Source: Opitutaceae bacterium (GTDB lineage Bacteria; Verrucomicrobiota; Verrucomicrobiia; Opitutales; Opitutaceae). From it: a stretch of 64,000 nucleotides of DNA. The notes below the pieces were generated by a model, which ran no database searches, was not told the DNA's origin, and saw nothing but the letters and a program-made list of their open reading frames with translations. Each line of letters starts with the position of its first letter. Position 1 is the first letter of the stretch. Positions 17,715 to 26,397 of this stretch are shown here, in pieces. The translations under genes were made by a program, and so were the position numbers. The stretch spans positions 1-64,000 of the forward strand of contig JABTUS010000011.1 in the NCBI GenBank assembly GCA_015075305.1, read 5' to 3'.

Positions 17715-19483
17715 CTTCCCGAAATCCTTCCCTTTTGAAGTCATGGCGGGCCCAACTGCCTGAAGGCTTAGGTGGCTTTGGTGATGAATTCGGTTCACCC
17801 CAGGTGGGGGCTAGTATACCAACCCTTTATATCGTCGACGAGTTACTGTGGGAGGCGGTGCTTCCTACAATCCGTTTCGCTTCGAGTGTCATAGTAGTTG
17901 TCGGCGAGCCTTACTCCCGTAGGTTTGAGGATCTAAGATCTGATCAACGGATCACCTTCTCCTTCACATACACCGAAAGTACATGCCGGTTGCGAGAAAT
18001 GGTCCCGATCTTCCTAAGGCTCTTAGAACAGGGTTCCCGTGAAGAAATTCTGATTTCAAAGTTGCGACAGGCCAATTCTAATACTCCCAACTCTAGAGTT
18101 AGCAGTGTTAGCGCCTTCGATGAGTTCGATATGGAGGGCCTGCTGGACGGTATTTTGTCGAGCGTTAGGTCGCGAGAAGAATTGCTTCGTGAATTTAGAC
18201 GCACTATCAGGCGAGTTCTGGGAGTCTCCTATGTCGAATTCTATTTGCGAGGAGGTTCCGGATTCTCTTCAGATCGGGGCTCAGCTCCTCTATCTGACGT
18301 AGATCCATTGATCGGGTTTCTAGCGAGAAACCCAGTTGTTTTGGATGGGATAACTTGGACCGGCCCAGTTGATCCTATCGCAGAGTTGAGCGCACGCAAT
18401 CATCTGGCATTGTGGCATGCAAGATTGATTGTCCCTATTCATGATAACGGCCTCTTGCATGGCTTGATAGTTTGTGGTGTGCGAGATGACGGCCATCCAT
18501 TTGATGTCAATGAAAAGGTACGCGCGCATACCCTCGCTAAATGTTTCAAGCATTGTCTGATATGCTGTCGAGATTTTGAGCGCCTAATTGAACGCGATAA
18601 CCGAATTAGTCAGTTTGCTGGATATCTTCCCAACTCCCTCATGCTTTACGAGAATGAAGAGCCGGAAAGAACAATACCGTTAGCTGTGAGAGCATTGATC
18701 GGGCAGGTTCGGAGAGAACGAGATACAAGGAGAGTTTACCCGACTGAAGACCAACCGCTGAGAATAGGCGCTGGGTTTGTTCCGGGGATCAAGGGCACTT
18801 GGGCATCTTGGGACGAAGCTGCTGTAGAGCTAGATTTCCAGGCAGCAAATGCTAAAAGGGAGCGAATTGCAACGCTGAGGGATATTGCGCTCATTCTAAA
18901 TCACGAAATTGGCAATGCGCTGATTTCTCTCTCGACATTTTCGAAGATAAATAGTTCGTTACTCAATCTTGATACGCTGAGACACATTGTGGAGGGAGAC
19001 GTAGATCGCCTACGGGAGTTGAATAGCGAATTGGCGCAATTGGCGTCAATTAGCGATGTGAGTCCACAATTGACGGACATCGTGCCCCTCATTCGTACCA
19101 TCGCGCAGGAGTCGTCCATCGATTTTGATCTCTCTACTGATTCTTTTTCATTATTCGTTGTGCCGCATCTGATAGAATTCGCACTCAACGCAATAATCGC
19201 TGGCGTCCTTGTGAATCTGCGCGAGAACAGTTCTCGCCACAAGCTTGCAATTCAATTGCGATCTGCTGGTGAAGGACCCAATGCTCTTGCACTGATATCA
19301 ATTCGAGGTAAGGATATGGAGCTTGAAGGGATTCTGCCTGAGCGCCCAGCTAATGCGCCCCCAACTCAGGGGCGCATCGGGCTATTTATTGCGCGTGAAA
19401 TTATTAGATTGCATCGAGGATCTATTCATGCAGGCCCTGGGTTTGAGGGACAGGAAATATTGATTTCACTACACCAATGGTAG
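17693..19483 (+). CDS. Pseudo-receiver/GAF/degenerate histidine kinase
   Basis: A 596-residue soluble protein. Residues 1-110 resemble a receiver that lacks the acidic pair (ASRNPS instead of DD) and the conserved lysine, although an aspartate (D49, LYIVDE) sits near the phosphoacceptor position. Residues 150-300 look like a GAF sensor domain. An H-box-like motif follows with H404 (LILNHEIGNALISL). The C-terminal ATPase domain is eroded: the N-box reads EFALNAIIAG, the G1 box has no DxGxG (IRGKDMEL), and only a G2-like RIGLFIAREI remains. It may be a phosphotransfer or dimerisation partner and not an active kinase. The gene overlaps its neighbours by 22 and 7 bases. Confidence 0.68.
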   Translation: MQSTVRLASRNPSLLKSWRAQLPEGLGGFGDEFGSPQVGASIPTLYIVDELLWEAVLPTIRFASSVIVVVGEPYSRRFEDLRSDQRITFSFTYTESTCRLREMVPIFLRLLEQGSREEILISKLRQANSNTPNSRVSSVSAFDEFDMEGLLDGILSSVRSREELLREFRRTIRRVLGVSYVEFYLRGGSGFSSDRGSAPLSDVDPLIGFLARNPVVLDGITWTGPVDPIAELSARNHLALWHARLIVPIHDNGLLHGLIVCGVRDDGHPFDVNEKVRAHTLAKCFKHCLICCRDFERLIERDNRISQFAGYLPNSLMLYENEEPERTIPLAVRALIGQVRRERDTRRVYPTEDQPLRIGAGFVPGIKGTWASWDEAAVELDFQAANAKRERIATLRDIALILNHEIGNALISLSTFSKINSSLLNLDTLRHIVEGDVDRLRELNSELAQLASISDVSPQLTDIVPLIRTIAQESSIDFDLSTDSFSLFVVPHLIEFALNAIIAGVLVNLRENSSRHKLAIQLRSAGEGPNALALISIRGKDMELEGILPERPANAPPTQGRIGLFIAREIIRLHRGSIHAGPGFEGQEILISLHQW

Positions 19484-20313
19484 AGAACTGCCTCGCGAAC
19501 CGCCTGCTATATATGATCGCAGGGAATCAATGTCTACCCGCTTCACTCATCTTTGGATCTCAAATCAAAGGATTCGCAGGCGATTTGTCGGATTTCGATT
19601 TTCAGATTATAGCGAACAGACATGCATGGCTAAACCTCCGGCCTTGGATTTCTACTGTATTTAAAAACCATTTGGAGGAATTGTCGGAACGACCTGCCTT
19701 AGGCGGTGCTCGGAAATTTGAACTGCGTAGTCGATTGGGGTCTGCAGATATAGTGTTTGTTTCACAATTTAGAATGGAGCTAGCGTGCGCCTGCGTGGCT
19801 TTTGATCTTCATAAGGCGTCCAAATGGTTAGCCGACATGTTGAGCCCGCTAGTACTAATAATTGGTTCTGGATTTAGGATAATTAAGGGTGGCCACAGAT
19901 GGGAGCTATTTTATAGAAGGATTGTTCGGGAAATTTCTATTCCCAGACTTTCGGACAATGAAGTTGAGTATTTGTCTCGCATCGCATACAACGATGGACT
20001 ATGGGCAGTTGATAAGTGCCGCAACGGGGAAAGTTTTTCGGCGATTCGAATACTATTTGCAAGCTGTCTAAACATCAATTTACGTCTACTGAACGAGCTT
20101 CGCCTACGTCGGGCCGAAAAGCCAACTTATGATGGTAGAAGAGCTGAGCTGGTTCTACCTTTGGACCAATTACAGCTCATGCTCAGGCTACCAAAAGGAT
20201 TCGGAATCGAAGAGCAGCTGATTCTATGCGAATTGTGTAAAGATGCAACGGGTATATTGAGAACAAAACTGCTTTTGCATGGTTCTTCACGGAATCGTGT
20301 GGGTAGCGCCTGA
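19477..20313 (+). CDS. Nucleotidyltransferase-fold (MNT/Pol-beta type) protein, 3' end replaced by an insertion sequence
   Basis: The frame encodes 278 residues. The N-terminus has the polymerase-beta nucleotidyltransferase signature: LIFGSQIKG (G27/S28) followed by LSDFDFQII with D39 and D41, and a third acidic residue at D91 (GSADIVFV). This suggests transfer of a nucleotide from NTP to a protein, RNA or small molecule; the target cannot be read. The remainder is helical and unfamiliar. The last ten or so codons (from about 20281) lie inside the terminal sequence of the insertion-sequence remnant, so the native C-terminus is lost or altered. It overlaps the preceding gene by 7 bases, so it belongs to the same operon. 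Confidence 0.65.
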   Translation: MVENCLANRLLYMIAGNQCLPASLIFGSQIKGFAGDLSDFDFQIIANRHAWLNLRPWISTVFKNHLEELSERPALGGARKFELRSRLGSADIVFVSQFRMELACACVAFDLHKASKWLADMLSPLVLIIGSGFRIIKGGHRWELFYRRIVREISIPRLSDNEVEYLSRIAYNDGLWAVDKCRNGESFSAIRILFASCLNINLRLLNELRLRRAEKPTYDGRRAELVLPLDQLQLMLRLPKGFGIEEQLILCELCKDATGILRTKLLLHGSSRNRVGSA

Positions 20314-21030
20314 GGGAAGAAGGGGCGCGAGGTCGATCTTGCCACAGGAAAAAGAGGATGCGGGCGCGGTAGTTTTCGAAGCGGCGGAAGCCGCGGGCAT
20401 CGGCCTTGATGGCTTGGATCTTGGAGTTGAAGCCCTCGGTGAGGGCATTGGTGATCGGGTGCTGGAAGTGCGTCAGAAGATTCACCAGATGGCTTTTGAG
20501 GGTGCGGGCCACGGCCATCACCTTCGGCAAACGGCTGCGCTTGACGGTGCGGTACCACTGGGAGAAGAAGCGTTCGCCGCTGGCCGTGTCCGGCTGCCTC
20601 CAGAACTCCAGCATCTGCTCCTTGTACAACCAGGCCCGGGAGGTCTTCAGGTTCATTTCCAGCAGCTCGGCGCAGCTGGCCTGATGCTTTTCCTTCACGA
20701 TGCCATGCAGCCAAGGATACCGAGTCTGCTTGAGGGTCTCGTCGCCCTTTTCGGCCAGCTTGGCCGCCTCCTGCCGGCGGCTCTGGTCGACCGACTCGTT
20801 GAGGTGCTTGGAAACATGGAAAAGGTCATGTACGATCGCAGCCTGCGGAGCGGCGATCCGGGTGGCATTCGGACGCCGTTTGGCGAATTGCTGAAGAATC
20901 CCCGCGGGCACAGGTGCAATTGGGGCCTGCGAAAGAACGTCTCGACCCGTGATGGTTTTGTGCGGGGGCTGTCGTGCGGAGTCAACGAGCTCACGAATGT
21001 GCCGTACGTGGGAGTGGGCCCGTTCCAATG
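20281..21030 (-). mobile_element. Truncated ISL3-family insertion sequence
   Basis: The element carries the C-terminal two thirds of an ISL3-type transposase on the minus strand. Its recognisable outer end begins at GGTTCTTCACGG (20281), next to the ancestral stop of the transposase, as usual for ISL3 elements. The other end is missing: the transposase N-terminus and its inverted repeat are gone, and argD begins only about 45 bases further on. The exact right border is uncertain. I see no matching inverted repeat in the window and cannot identify a target-site duplication. Confidence 0.75.
20287..21028 (-). pseudogene. ISL3-family transposase, 5'-truncated and frameshifted
   Basis: Two ISL3 signatures are clear: PQAAIVHDLFHVSKHLNE with QSRRQEA after it, and TNALTEGFNSKIQAIK followed by GFRRFENYRARILFF. 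The first 150-200 residues, including the zinc ribbon, helix-turn-helix and first catalytic acid, are absent. Near the 3' end, after RILFF, a one-base insertion in a T/C run shifts the frame. Read without it, the end becomes CGKIDLAPLLPSGATHTIP and a stop at 20287-20289, exactly the kind of end this family has. With the insertion, the frame runs on into the nucleotidyltransferase gene to 20183. It is inactive. Confidence 0.82.
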
Positions 21031-21075
21031 CACATTCCCTGCCTCCCTCCCATCTTGGACAGCCTTGCGATCAAA

Positions 21076-22293
21076 TCAAGACTTGGACTTGAAAACGCAT
21101 TGGAGAGCTTGAATCGATAGGGAGAGTTCTTCAGGGGTCGCGGTCAGGGGAGGGAGGAGGCGAATCACGTTTCCTCCGGCGGAGGGGACCAGCAGTCCGG
21201 CCTCGCGCAGGGCGGTTACGTAGGGAGACGGGTCGCTTGTGAGCTGGAGTCCCACCAGGTAGCCGTAGCCACGCACTCCGGTGATCTGGCTGGAAAAATC
21301 CGCGGCGAGTGCCTTCAAGTCGGCGATCCAGGCCACGCAATTCAGCCGCACTCGCTCCATCAGGCCTTCGCGCTCGATCACATCGAGCACCGCGAGCCCC
21401 GCGGCACAGGCGAGCGGCGTGCCGCCGAACGTAGATCCGTGCGATCCGGGTTGAAAGAGTTCGGCCGATTTCTCGCCGACCCAGATGGCGCCGATGGGGA
21501 ACCCACCGCCCAGGCCCTTCGCCATGCCAATGGCGTCGGGGCGTATGCCAGCGTGCTCGAACGCAAAAAATGCGCCGGTCCTTCCGACGCCACACTGCAC
21601 TTCATCCAGCATCAGGAGCAGGTTGCGCTGGTCGCAAAGCCTGCGGATTCCACGGAGGAATTCAGGAGTGCACGCATGCACGCCTCCTTCGCCCTGGATT
21701 GTCTCAAGGAATATCGCCGCAGTATGATCGCCAACGAGCGACTCAAAAGTTTCCAGCTTGTTGAGTTCACCAAAGGCGAAGCCCGGCACCAGCGGGCGGT
21801 AGCCCTTCTGGATCTTCTCCTGCGGGGTTGCACTCATCCCGCCGAAGGTGCGTCCGTGAAACGCCTGCTTCGCCGCGATGACATGAAAAATCCGGCCTTC
21901 CTCTCCTCCGGCCTTCTTCATGCCGTGCAGGCGCGCAAGCTTGAGCAGGCCTTCGTTGGCCTCCGCTCCGCTGTTGCAGAAAAAGACGCGACCGGGGCCC
22001 GCGTAGCCGATCAGCCGGCGCGCCAGCTCCGCCTGATTCGGATTCCGAAACAGATTGCTCGTGTGAATCAGTTCCGCAGCCTGGCGCTGCACGGCCGAAA
22101 CCCAGTGCGGGTGACAGTGCCCGAGGGCGCTGACGGCGATGCCCGACGTGAAATCCAGATACGCGTTGCCCTGGTCATCCCAAACGCGCGCCCCGCGGCC
22201 GCGCACCAGCGTGAGCGCAGCGCGCGCATAGTTCTTGAGAACATGCGCATCATAGAGATCGGCGGTTGAGGTGCGGACAACGGTGGGTTGCAT
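21076..22293 (-). CDS. argD: Acetylornithine aminotransferase
   Basis: A 405-residue class III PLP aminotransferase that converts N-acetylglutamate semialdehyde and glutamate to N-acetylornithine in arginine synthesis. Visible marks are DFTSGIAVSALGHCHP near the N-terminus, NSGAEANEGLLKLAR, LDEVQCGVGRTG, and the PLP lysine in AMGMAKGLGGGFPIGA (read here as IGMAKGLGGG). I start at the ATG at 22293 (MQPTVVRTS); the open frame continues upstream but overlaps the intergenic space after argB. It lies 61 bases downstream of argB in the same direction, so the two are probably co-transcribed. Its 3' end is only about 45 bases from the insertion-sequence remnant. Confidence 0.94.
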   Translation of the reverse strand: MQPTVVRTSTADLYDAHVLKNYARAALTLVRGRGARVWDDQGNAYLDFTSGIAVSALGHCHPHWVSAVQRQAAELIHTSNLFRNPNQAELARRLIGYAGPGRVFFCNSGAEANEGLLKLARLHGMKKAGGEEGRIFHVIAAKQAFHGRTFGGMSATPQEKIQKGYRPLVPGFAFGELNKLETFESLVGDHTAAIFLETIQGEGGVHACTPEFLRGIRRLCDQRNLLLMLDEVQCGVGRTGAFFAFEHAGIRPDAIGMAKGLGGGFPIGAIWVGEKSAELFQPGSHGSTFGGTPLACAAGLAVLDVIEREGLMERVRLNCVAWIADLKALAADFSSQITGVRGYGYLVGLQLTSDPSPYVTALREAGLLVPSAGGNVIRLLPPLTATPEELSLSIQALQCVFKSKS

Positions 22294-22354
22294 GGTGAAC
22301 AAAACTGCTGGCGGGCCCTGAAGAATCAGTTTCGCCGGGAGGCGAACTCTCCTG

Positions 22355-23236
22355 CTATCCGTGCACGATCTCCGTTCCGATGCCCTTGTCGGTGAAAATC
22401 TCCAGCAATAGCGAATGCGCCAGCCTGCCATCGATGAAATGCACGCGCTGCACGCCTTCCTGCAGAGCCCGGATCGCACTGCCGACCTTCGGGCGCATTC
22501 CCTTGTCGACGACGCCCTTCTGCTTGAGCGCGTCAACCTGGGAGATCTTGAGGGTGGAAATCAGCGACTCCGGATCCGGCGGGGCGGAAAGCAGGCCGGG
22601 GACGTCGCTCATATAAACCAGACGCCGCGCATGCAGGGCGCTGGCCACGCGACCGGCCACGAGGTCGGCATTCACATTGTACGGCATGCCGTCATACCCC
22701 TCCGCCACCGGCGAAATCACCGGCACAAATCCATCCGCGATCTCCTTCTTGATCAGCTTGACCTTCACTTCGGTGACCTCGCCAACAAAACCGAGGTCGA
22801 CCGGTCGGCCTTCGTCATCCGTCGTCAGCTTCTGGCACACCAGCACGGAATCGCCAGGAAGGCCCTTCGGTTTCCCCTTAGCCAGGGAAATGGCGTCGCA
22901 GACCTCCTTGTTGACGACTTCATCCAGTGTCTTCTTCACGATCGCCACCGTCGCGGCATCGGTCACCCGGAGTCCATTGACAAACTTCGCGGCGAGCCCC
23001 GATCCCTCCATCGCCTTGGTGATCGCCTTGCCCCCGCCGTGCACGACAACGACATTGATGCCGCAGGCCGCGAGAAAGGCGATGTCGTATGCGACACGCG
23101 TGCGTATGACCGGGTCGGGATCGTCCATGAAGCTTCCACCATACTTGACCACAAAGATGGAGCCTCGAAAATCCTGGATGTAGGGAAGGGCCTCGAGCAG
23201 CACCTCGGCCTTGGCTGTGATTTCAGAGACGTTCAT
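22355..23236 (-). CDS. argB: Acetylglutamate kinase
   Basis: A 293-residue amino acid kinase that phosphorylates N-acetylglutamate, the second step of arginine synthesis. Marks are VVKYGGSFM near the N-terminus, [14 protein letters not shown], the substrate loop NGLRVTD, and the [15 protein letters not shown] stretch. The length is normal. The N-terminal helix before VKYGG is present, which in the family is linked with hexameric, arginine-inhibited enzymes; that is an inference. It heads the argB-argD unit and is divergent from argJ across 244 bases. Confidence 0.95.
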   Translation of the reverse strand: MNVSEITAKAEVLLEALPYIQDFRGSIFVVKYGGSFMDDPDPVIRTRVAYDIAFLAACGINVVVVHGGGKAITKAMEGSGLAAKFVNGLRVTDAATVAIVKKTLDEVVNKEVCDAISLAKGKPKGLPGDSVLVCQKLTTDDEGRPVDLGFVGEVTEVKVKLIKKEIADGFVPVISPVAEGYDGMPYNVNADLVAGRVASALHARRLVYMSDVPGLLSAPPDPESLISTLKISQVDALKQKGVVDKGMRPKVGSAIRALQEGVQRVHFIDGRLAHSLLLEIFTDKGIGTEIVHG

Positions 23237-23480
23237 TCAGAATCACGCTGGCACGACCCGCCACACGGCGGATCGCCTCAAAGCAGGTGCATGGAAAAGA
23301 GCCATCACTGAAATGCTCACGAGTCAGCGGAATGTCCTACTGACTACGGATCCGCCCCTGCGCTTTCCACAAAAAATTGCGTCGGACTGCAATATTGTTT
23401 CCGCCCACTGGAAGGTTTCTTTGTTTGCCAGTCCAAAAAATCGGCTTCACTCCCCCGCCCGAAAATCGCAGGTGTGAGAG

Positions 23481-24797
23481 GTGCCGAGCACATCCCTGAC
23501 ATTCTCATCACGAGTCGAACACCGCGCCTGGCTTGCCTCCCAGGCTGTCCTGCCCGCGGGCTTCCGAGTGGGCGCGACGCGGTTCGAATTCATGCCACAG
23601 GAGGCGCCCAAGGCGGCGCGCATGAATCTCACGCTGCTTGCGCTCGACACTCCTTCGGGTGACTTCGCCGCCGTCTTCACCCGAAACGCCTTTCCCGGCG
23701 CCCCGGTCATTGTGGGTCGCAGGCGACTGGAGGAGCGGGCGCTCGGAGCCATCCTCATCAACAACAAGATTTCCAACGTCTGCGCCCCCGGCGGCATCGA
23801 AGCCGCCGAGAAGATTTCCGCCGAGGTGGCGCGCCTGCTCGGCATTGCACCCGGTTGCGTTCTCCCCTGTTCGACGGGAGTCATTGGCTGGGGACTGCCC
23901 GTCGACGCGATGATCAGCGCGCTTCCCCGCGCGGTGGAAACACTGGCTGGCGGTTCCGCCGTGCCGCTTGCGGAGGGCATAGTCACGACCGACCTCTACC
24001 CGAAGGCGCGTCGCGCCACCCTTGGCCAGGGAAGCATCCTGGGGGTTGCCAAAGGCGCAGGCATGATCGAGCCGAATCTGGCGACCATGCTCGTTTACAT
24101 CCTCACGGACCTCGCTGTGCCCCGGGAGGCGATTCGCACCATGCTCAGGCGGGTCGTGGATGAGAGCTTCAACACCATCAGTGTGGACAGCGACACCAGC
24201 ACGTCCGACACCGTTGTGCTGGTCTCCTCGGGTCGTGTGCCTTGCACGGATCACGCAGCCTTCGAGATTTCGCTCAAGCGCGTATGCCAGGATCTCGCCG
24301 AGGATGTGGTTCGCAATGGCGAGGGTGTGCGTCACGTCATCCGGGTCGAAGTCCGCGGCGCTCCAACCCGCCAGCTTGCCCTTCAATTGGGCAAGGCCGT
24401 CGTCAACGCTCCACTCTTCAAGTGCGCCATTGCGGGCAACGACCCCAACGTGGGGCGCCTCATTCAGGCGATCGGCAAGTCGGTCGGCAGCCAGGGGCCA
24501 CCCGTCGATCTGTCCCGCCTTTCGGCGTCCATCGGGGGGATCGAGATATTCGCCCGCGGCGCATTCCAACTGAATCCGGTCAAGGAAACAGCCTTGGTCG
24601 CCCATTTGCGCCAGGCCGAACTGTACGCGAGCGCACCCGGCAAGGAAGGCGTCTTCACGCCACCGATCGACTACCCCACCCACGAGCGTGCGGTTGAAAT
24701 CTCGGTGGATCTCGGCCTAGGCGGCGCAGCGGCTACCGTCTATGGCGGCGACCTCACCCACGAGTACGTCAGCGAGAACGCCGATTACCGCAGCTGA
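23481..24797 (+). CDS. argJ: Bifunctional glutamate N-acetyltransferase/ornithine acetyltransferase
   Basis: A 438-residue ArgJ that moves acetyl from N-acetylornithine to glutamate, so the pathway recycles its acetyl group. The self-cleavage motif is visible as NLATMLVYILTD, in which the threonine becomes the N-terminal nucleophile of the beta chain. LPCSTGVIGWGLP and the DSDTSTSDTVV stretch are also present. The start is a GTG at 23481 after GAGAG. It lies between divergent argB and convergent argC. No argA is seen in the window, consistent with a cyclic pathway. Confidence 0.94.
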   Translation: MPSTSLTFSSRVEHRAWLASQAVLPAGFRVGATRFEFMPQEAPKAARMNLTLLALDTPSGDFAAVFTRNAFPGAPVIVGRRRLEERALGAILINNKISNVCAPGGIEAAEKISAEVARLLGIAPGCVLPCSTGVIGWGLPVDAMISALPRAVETLAGGSAVPLAEGIVTTDLYPKARRATLGQGSILGVAKGAGMIEPNLATMLVYILTDLAVPREAIRTMLRRVVDESFNTISVDSDTSTSDTVVLVSSGRVPCTDHAAFEISLKRVCQDLAEDVVRNGEGVRHVIRVEVRGAPTRQLALQLGKAVVNAPLFKCAIAGNDPNVGRLIQAIGKSVGSQGPPVDLSRLSASIGGIEIFARGAFQLNPVKETALVAHLRQAELYASAPGKEGVFTPPIDYPTHERAVEISVDLGLGGAAATVYGGDLTHEYVSENADYRS

Positions 24798-24843
24798 CCC
24801 ACCCGGCCGTGCCCCCTGCCTGCGGCTCCGGGTTATTGGAAAC

Positions 24844-25869
24844 TCAGATCAATCCGGCCGTCTCAGGAAATCCGAGCCAGAGGTTCATGATCTGAACCGC
24901 CTGACCGCTGGCCCCCTTGAAGAGATTGTCTTCGGCAGCTGTGAGAATCATGTTGCCCGTCCGGGGATCGTGCACGGCGGACATGTCGACCCGATTCGTG
25001 CCGACAACATGCGCCGTGTCAGGCGTCTCGCCCGATGGCAACACATGGATGAAGGGTGCCGCACCATAGGCCTTTTTCCAGGATGCGTAAACTGACTCTA
25101 CCGTCGCGCCGTGCGCCGCCGGAACCGTGATGGTTGTCGCGATACCCCGCCGCATGGGAACGAGATGCGGGTTGAACTGGATGACCGCTGGTCCGCCGGT
25201 GTGAAGCGCAAGCTGCTCCTCGATCTCCGCAAGATGCCGGTGCTTGACCAGTCCGTAGGCTTTCACACTCTCGGCGCGCTCGACGTAGAGGTAGGCCTCC
25301 TCAACCTTCCGTCCGGCACCGCTCACGCCACTCATCGCATTGACGACGATGTGTTCGCGCGCGACAAGTCCGTCGCGAAGCAGTGGTGTCAGTGGAACCA
25401 ACACACTCGTGGGATAACACCCCGGTGATGCCGCCAGCTTGATTTCCTGTTTCCATGCCGGTGCGGTCAGCTCCGGCAGGACAAACCGCGCCTGGGGCAG
25501 CAGTTCCGGTGCATGGTGCCTGCCGTAGTAGCGCTCATAAGTCGCCAGGTGCGCGATCCGGAAATCGGCGCTCAGATCGATGACCTTCTTGCCCGCGGGC
25601 ACCAGCACCTTCGCAAAATCCGCGGCCGCGCCGTGGGGAAGCGCGAGAAAAAGCAGATCCAGCGCGCCCGCCGCCAGGGCTTCGGCGTTGGAGTCGGTGA
25701 AATGCAGGTCGCGGTCGACGCCCCGCAGCGACGGAATCACCTGCCTCAGCGGTCTGCCTGCGTGCGTGCGCGACGTGACCGTCGTGAGGCGGACATGGGG
25801 ATGCCCGAGCAGAAGCCTGACCAGGAGTTCACCGGAATAACCGGACGCACCGACAACACCGACATTCAT
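24844..25869 (-). CDS. argC: N-acetyl-gamma-glutamyl-phosphate reductase
   Basis: A 341-residue NADPH-dependent dehydrogenase, the third enzyme of arginine synthesis. The nucleotide-binding start VGVVGASGYSGELLVRLL and the active-site cysteine in AASPGCYPTSVLVPL are clear, as is the conserved HRHLAEIEEQL with the catalytic histidine. The length is typical. It is transcribed toward argJ, with 46 bases between their stops. Upstream it is separated from rpsI by a strong terminator. Confidence 0.95.
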   Translation of the reverse strand: MNVGVVGASGYSGELLVRLLLGHPHVRLTTVTSRTHAGRPLRQVIPSLRGVDRDLHFTDSNAEALAAGALDLLFLALPHGAAADFAKVLVPAGKKVIDLSADFRIAHLATYERYYGRHHAPELLPQARFVLPELTAPAWKQEIKLAASPGCYPTSVLVPLTPLLRDGLVAREHIVVNAMSGVSGAGRKVEEAYLYVERAESVKAYGLVKHRHLAEIEEQLALHTGGPAVIQFNPHLVPMRRGIATTITVPAAHGATVESVYASWKKAYGAAPFIHVLPSGETPDTAHVVGTNRVDMSAVHDPRTGNMILTAAEDNLFKGASGQAVQIMNLWLGFPETAGLI

Positions 25870-25929
25870 GACAAAGAGAAATCAGGATGAATTTCAAAAA
25901 CGCAAGAGAACCGCCGCGGGAGGCGGACA

Positions 25930-25961
25930 CAAAAAAAGCCGCCCCGTTGAAGCAGGCGGCC
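25930..25961 (-). terminator. Rho-independent terminator of the rplM-rpsI operon
   Basis: On the minus strand a GCCGCC/GGCGGC stem (25955-25960 with 25938-25943, loop of 11) is followed by a run of seven T (25937-25931). It lies 26 bases after the rpsI stop and just before argC, so it should separate the two units. Confidence 0.88.
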
Positions 25962-25986
25962 AGTTTTGAAAACCGAGGAGCTCGAA

Positions 25987-26388
25987 TCAGCGCTTCGAGA
26001 ACTGGAAGCGCTTGCGGGCGCCGGGTTGGCCGGGCTTCTTGCGTTCCTTGCCGCGCGGATCGCGGGTGATGTGACCCGCCTTTTTGAGGGCAGCGCGGTA
26101 TTCCGGATTCATTTTCTGCAGAGCGCGCGCAATACCATGGGCGGTCGCACCAGCCTGGCCGGAAACTCCACCGCCGACAACATTGACGGTGACGTCGATC
26201 TTGTCGCGCAGTTCAACCGTCAGAAGCGGAGCGTAGGCCTGCTTGGAAAAGTTCTCGTGGGTGAAATAGCTGTCGAAGTCACGACCGTTGACAAGCAGCT
26301 TGCCCGAGCCCTCGAGCAGACGAACGCGGGCAGTGGCTGTCTTGCGACGGCCCGTGGCGGAAAAGACATTGGTGGCGGTTGCGCTCAT
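25987..26388 (-). CDS. rpsI: 30S ribosomal protein S9
   Basis: A 133-residue ribosomal protein. The family pattern is clear: [14 protein letters not shown] near the N-terminus, [19 protein letters not shown] in the middle, and the C-terminal tail ending RKRFQFSKR that reaches the P-site tRNA. It lies 9 bases after rplM in the standard rplM-rpsI operon, closed by the terminator at 25930-25961. Confidence 0.97.
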   Translation of the reverse strand: MSATATNVFSATGRRKTATARVRLLEGSGKLLVNGRDFDSYFTHENFSKQAYAPLLTVELRDKIDVTVNVVGGGVSGQAGATAHGIARALQKMNPEYRAALKKAGHITRDPRGKERKKPGQPGARKRFQFSKR

Positions 26389-26397
26389 AAATCAGAA

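Noticed and set aside
20279-21112. Plus-strand open frame of 277 codons across the insertion sequence
   Set aside because: It is antisense to the transposase, which has clear ISL3 motifs; the plus-strand product has no family features.
23508-24683. Minus-strand open frame of 391 codons
   Set aside because: It is antisense to argJ, whose self-cleavage motif and length are normal.
24801-24833. Inverted repeat ACCCGG/CCGGGT between argJ and argC as a terminator
   Set aside because: The loop is long and no T-run follows on either strand, so it is not supported as a terminator.
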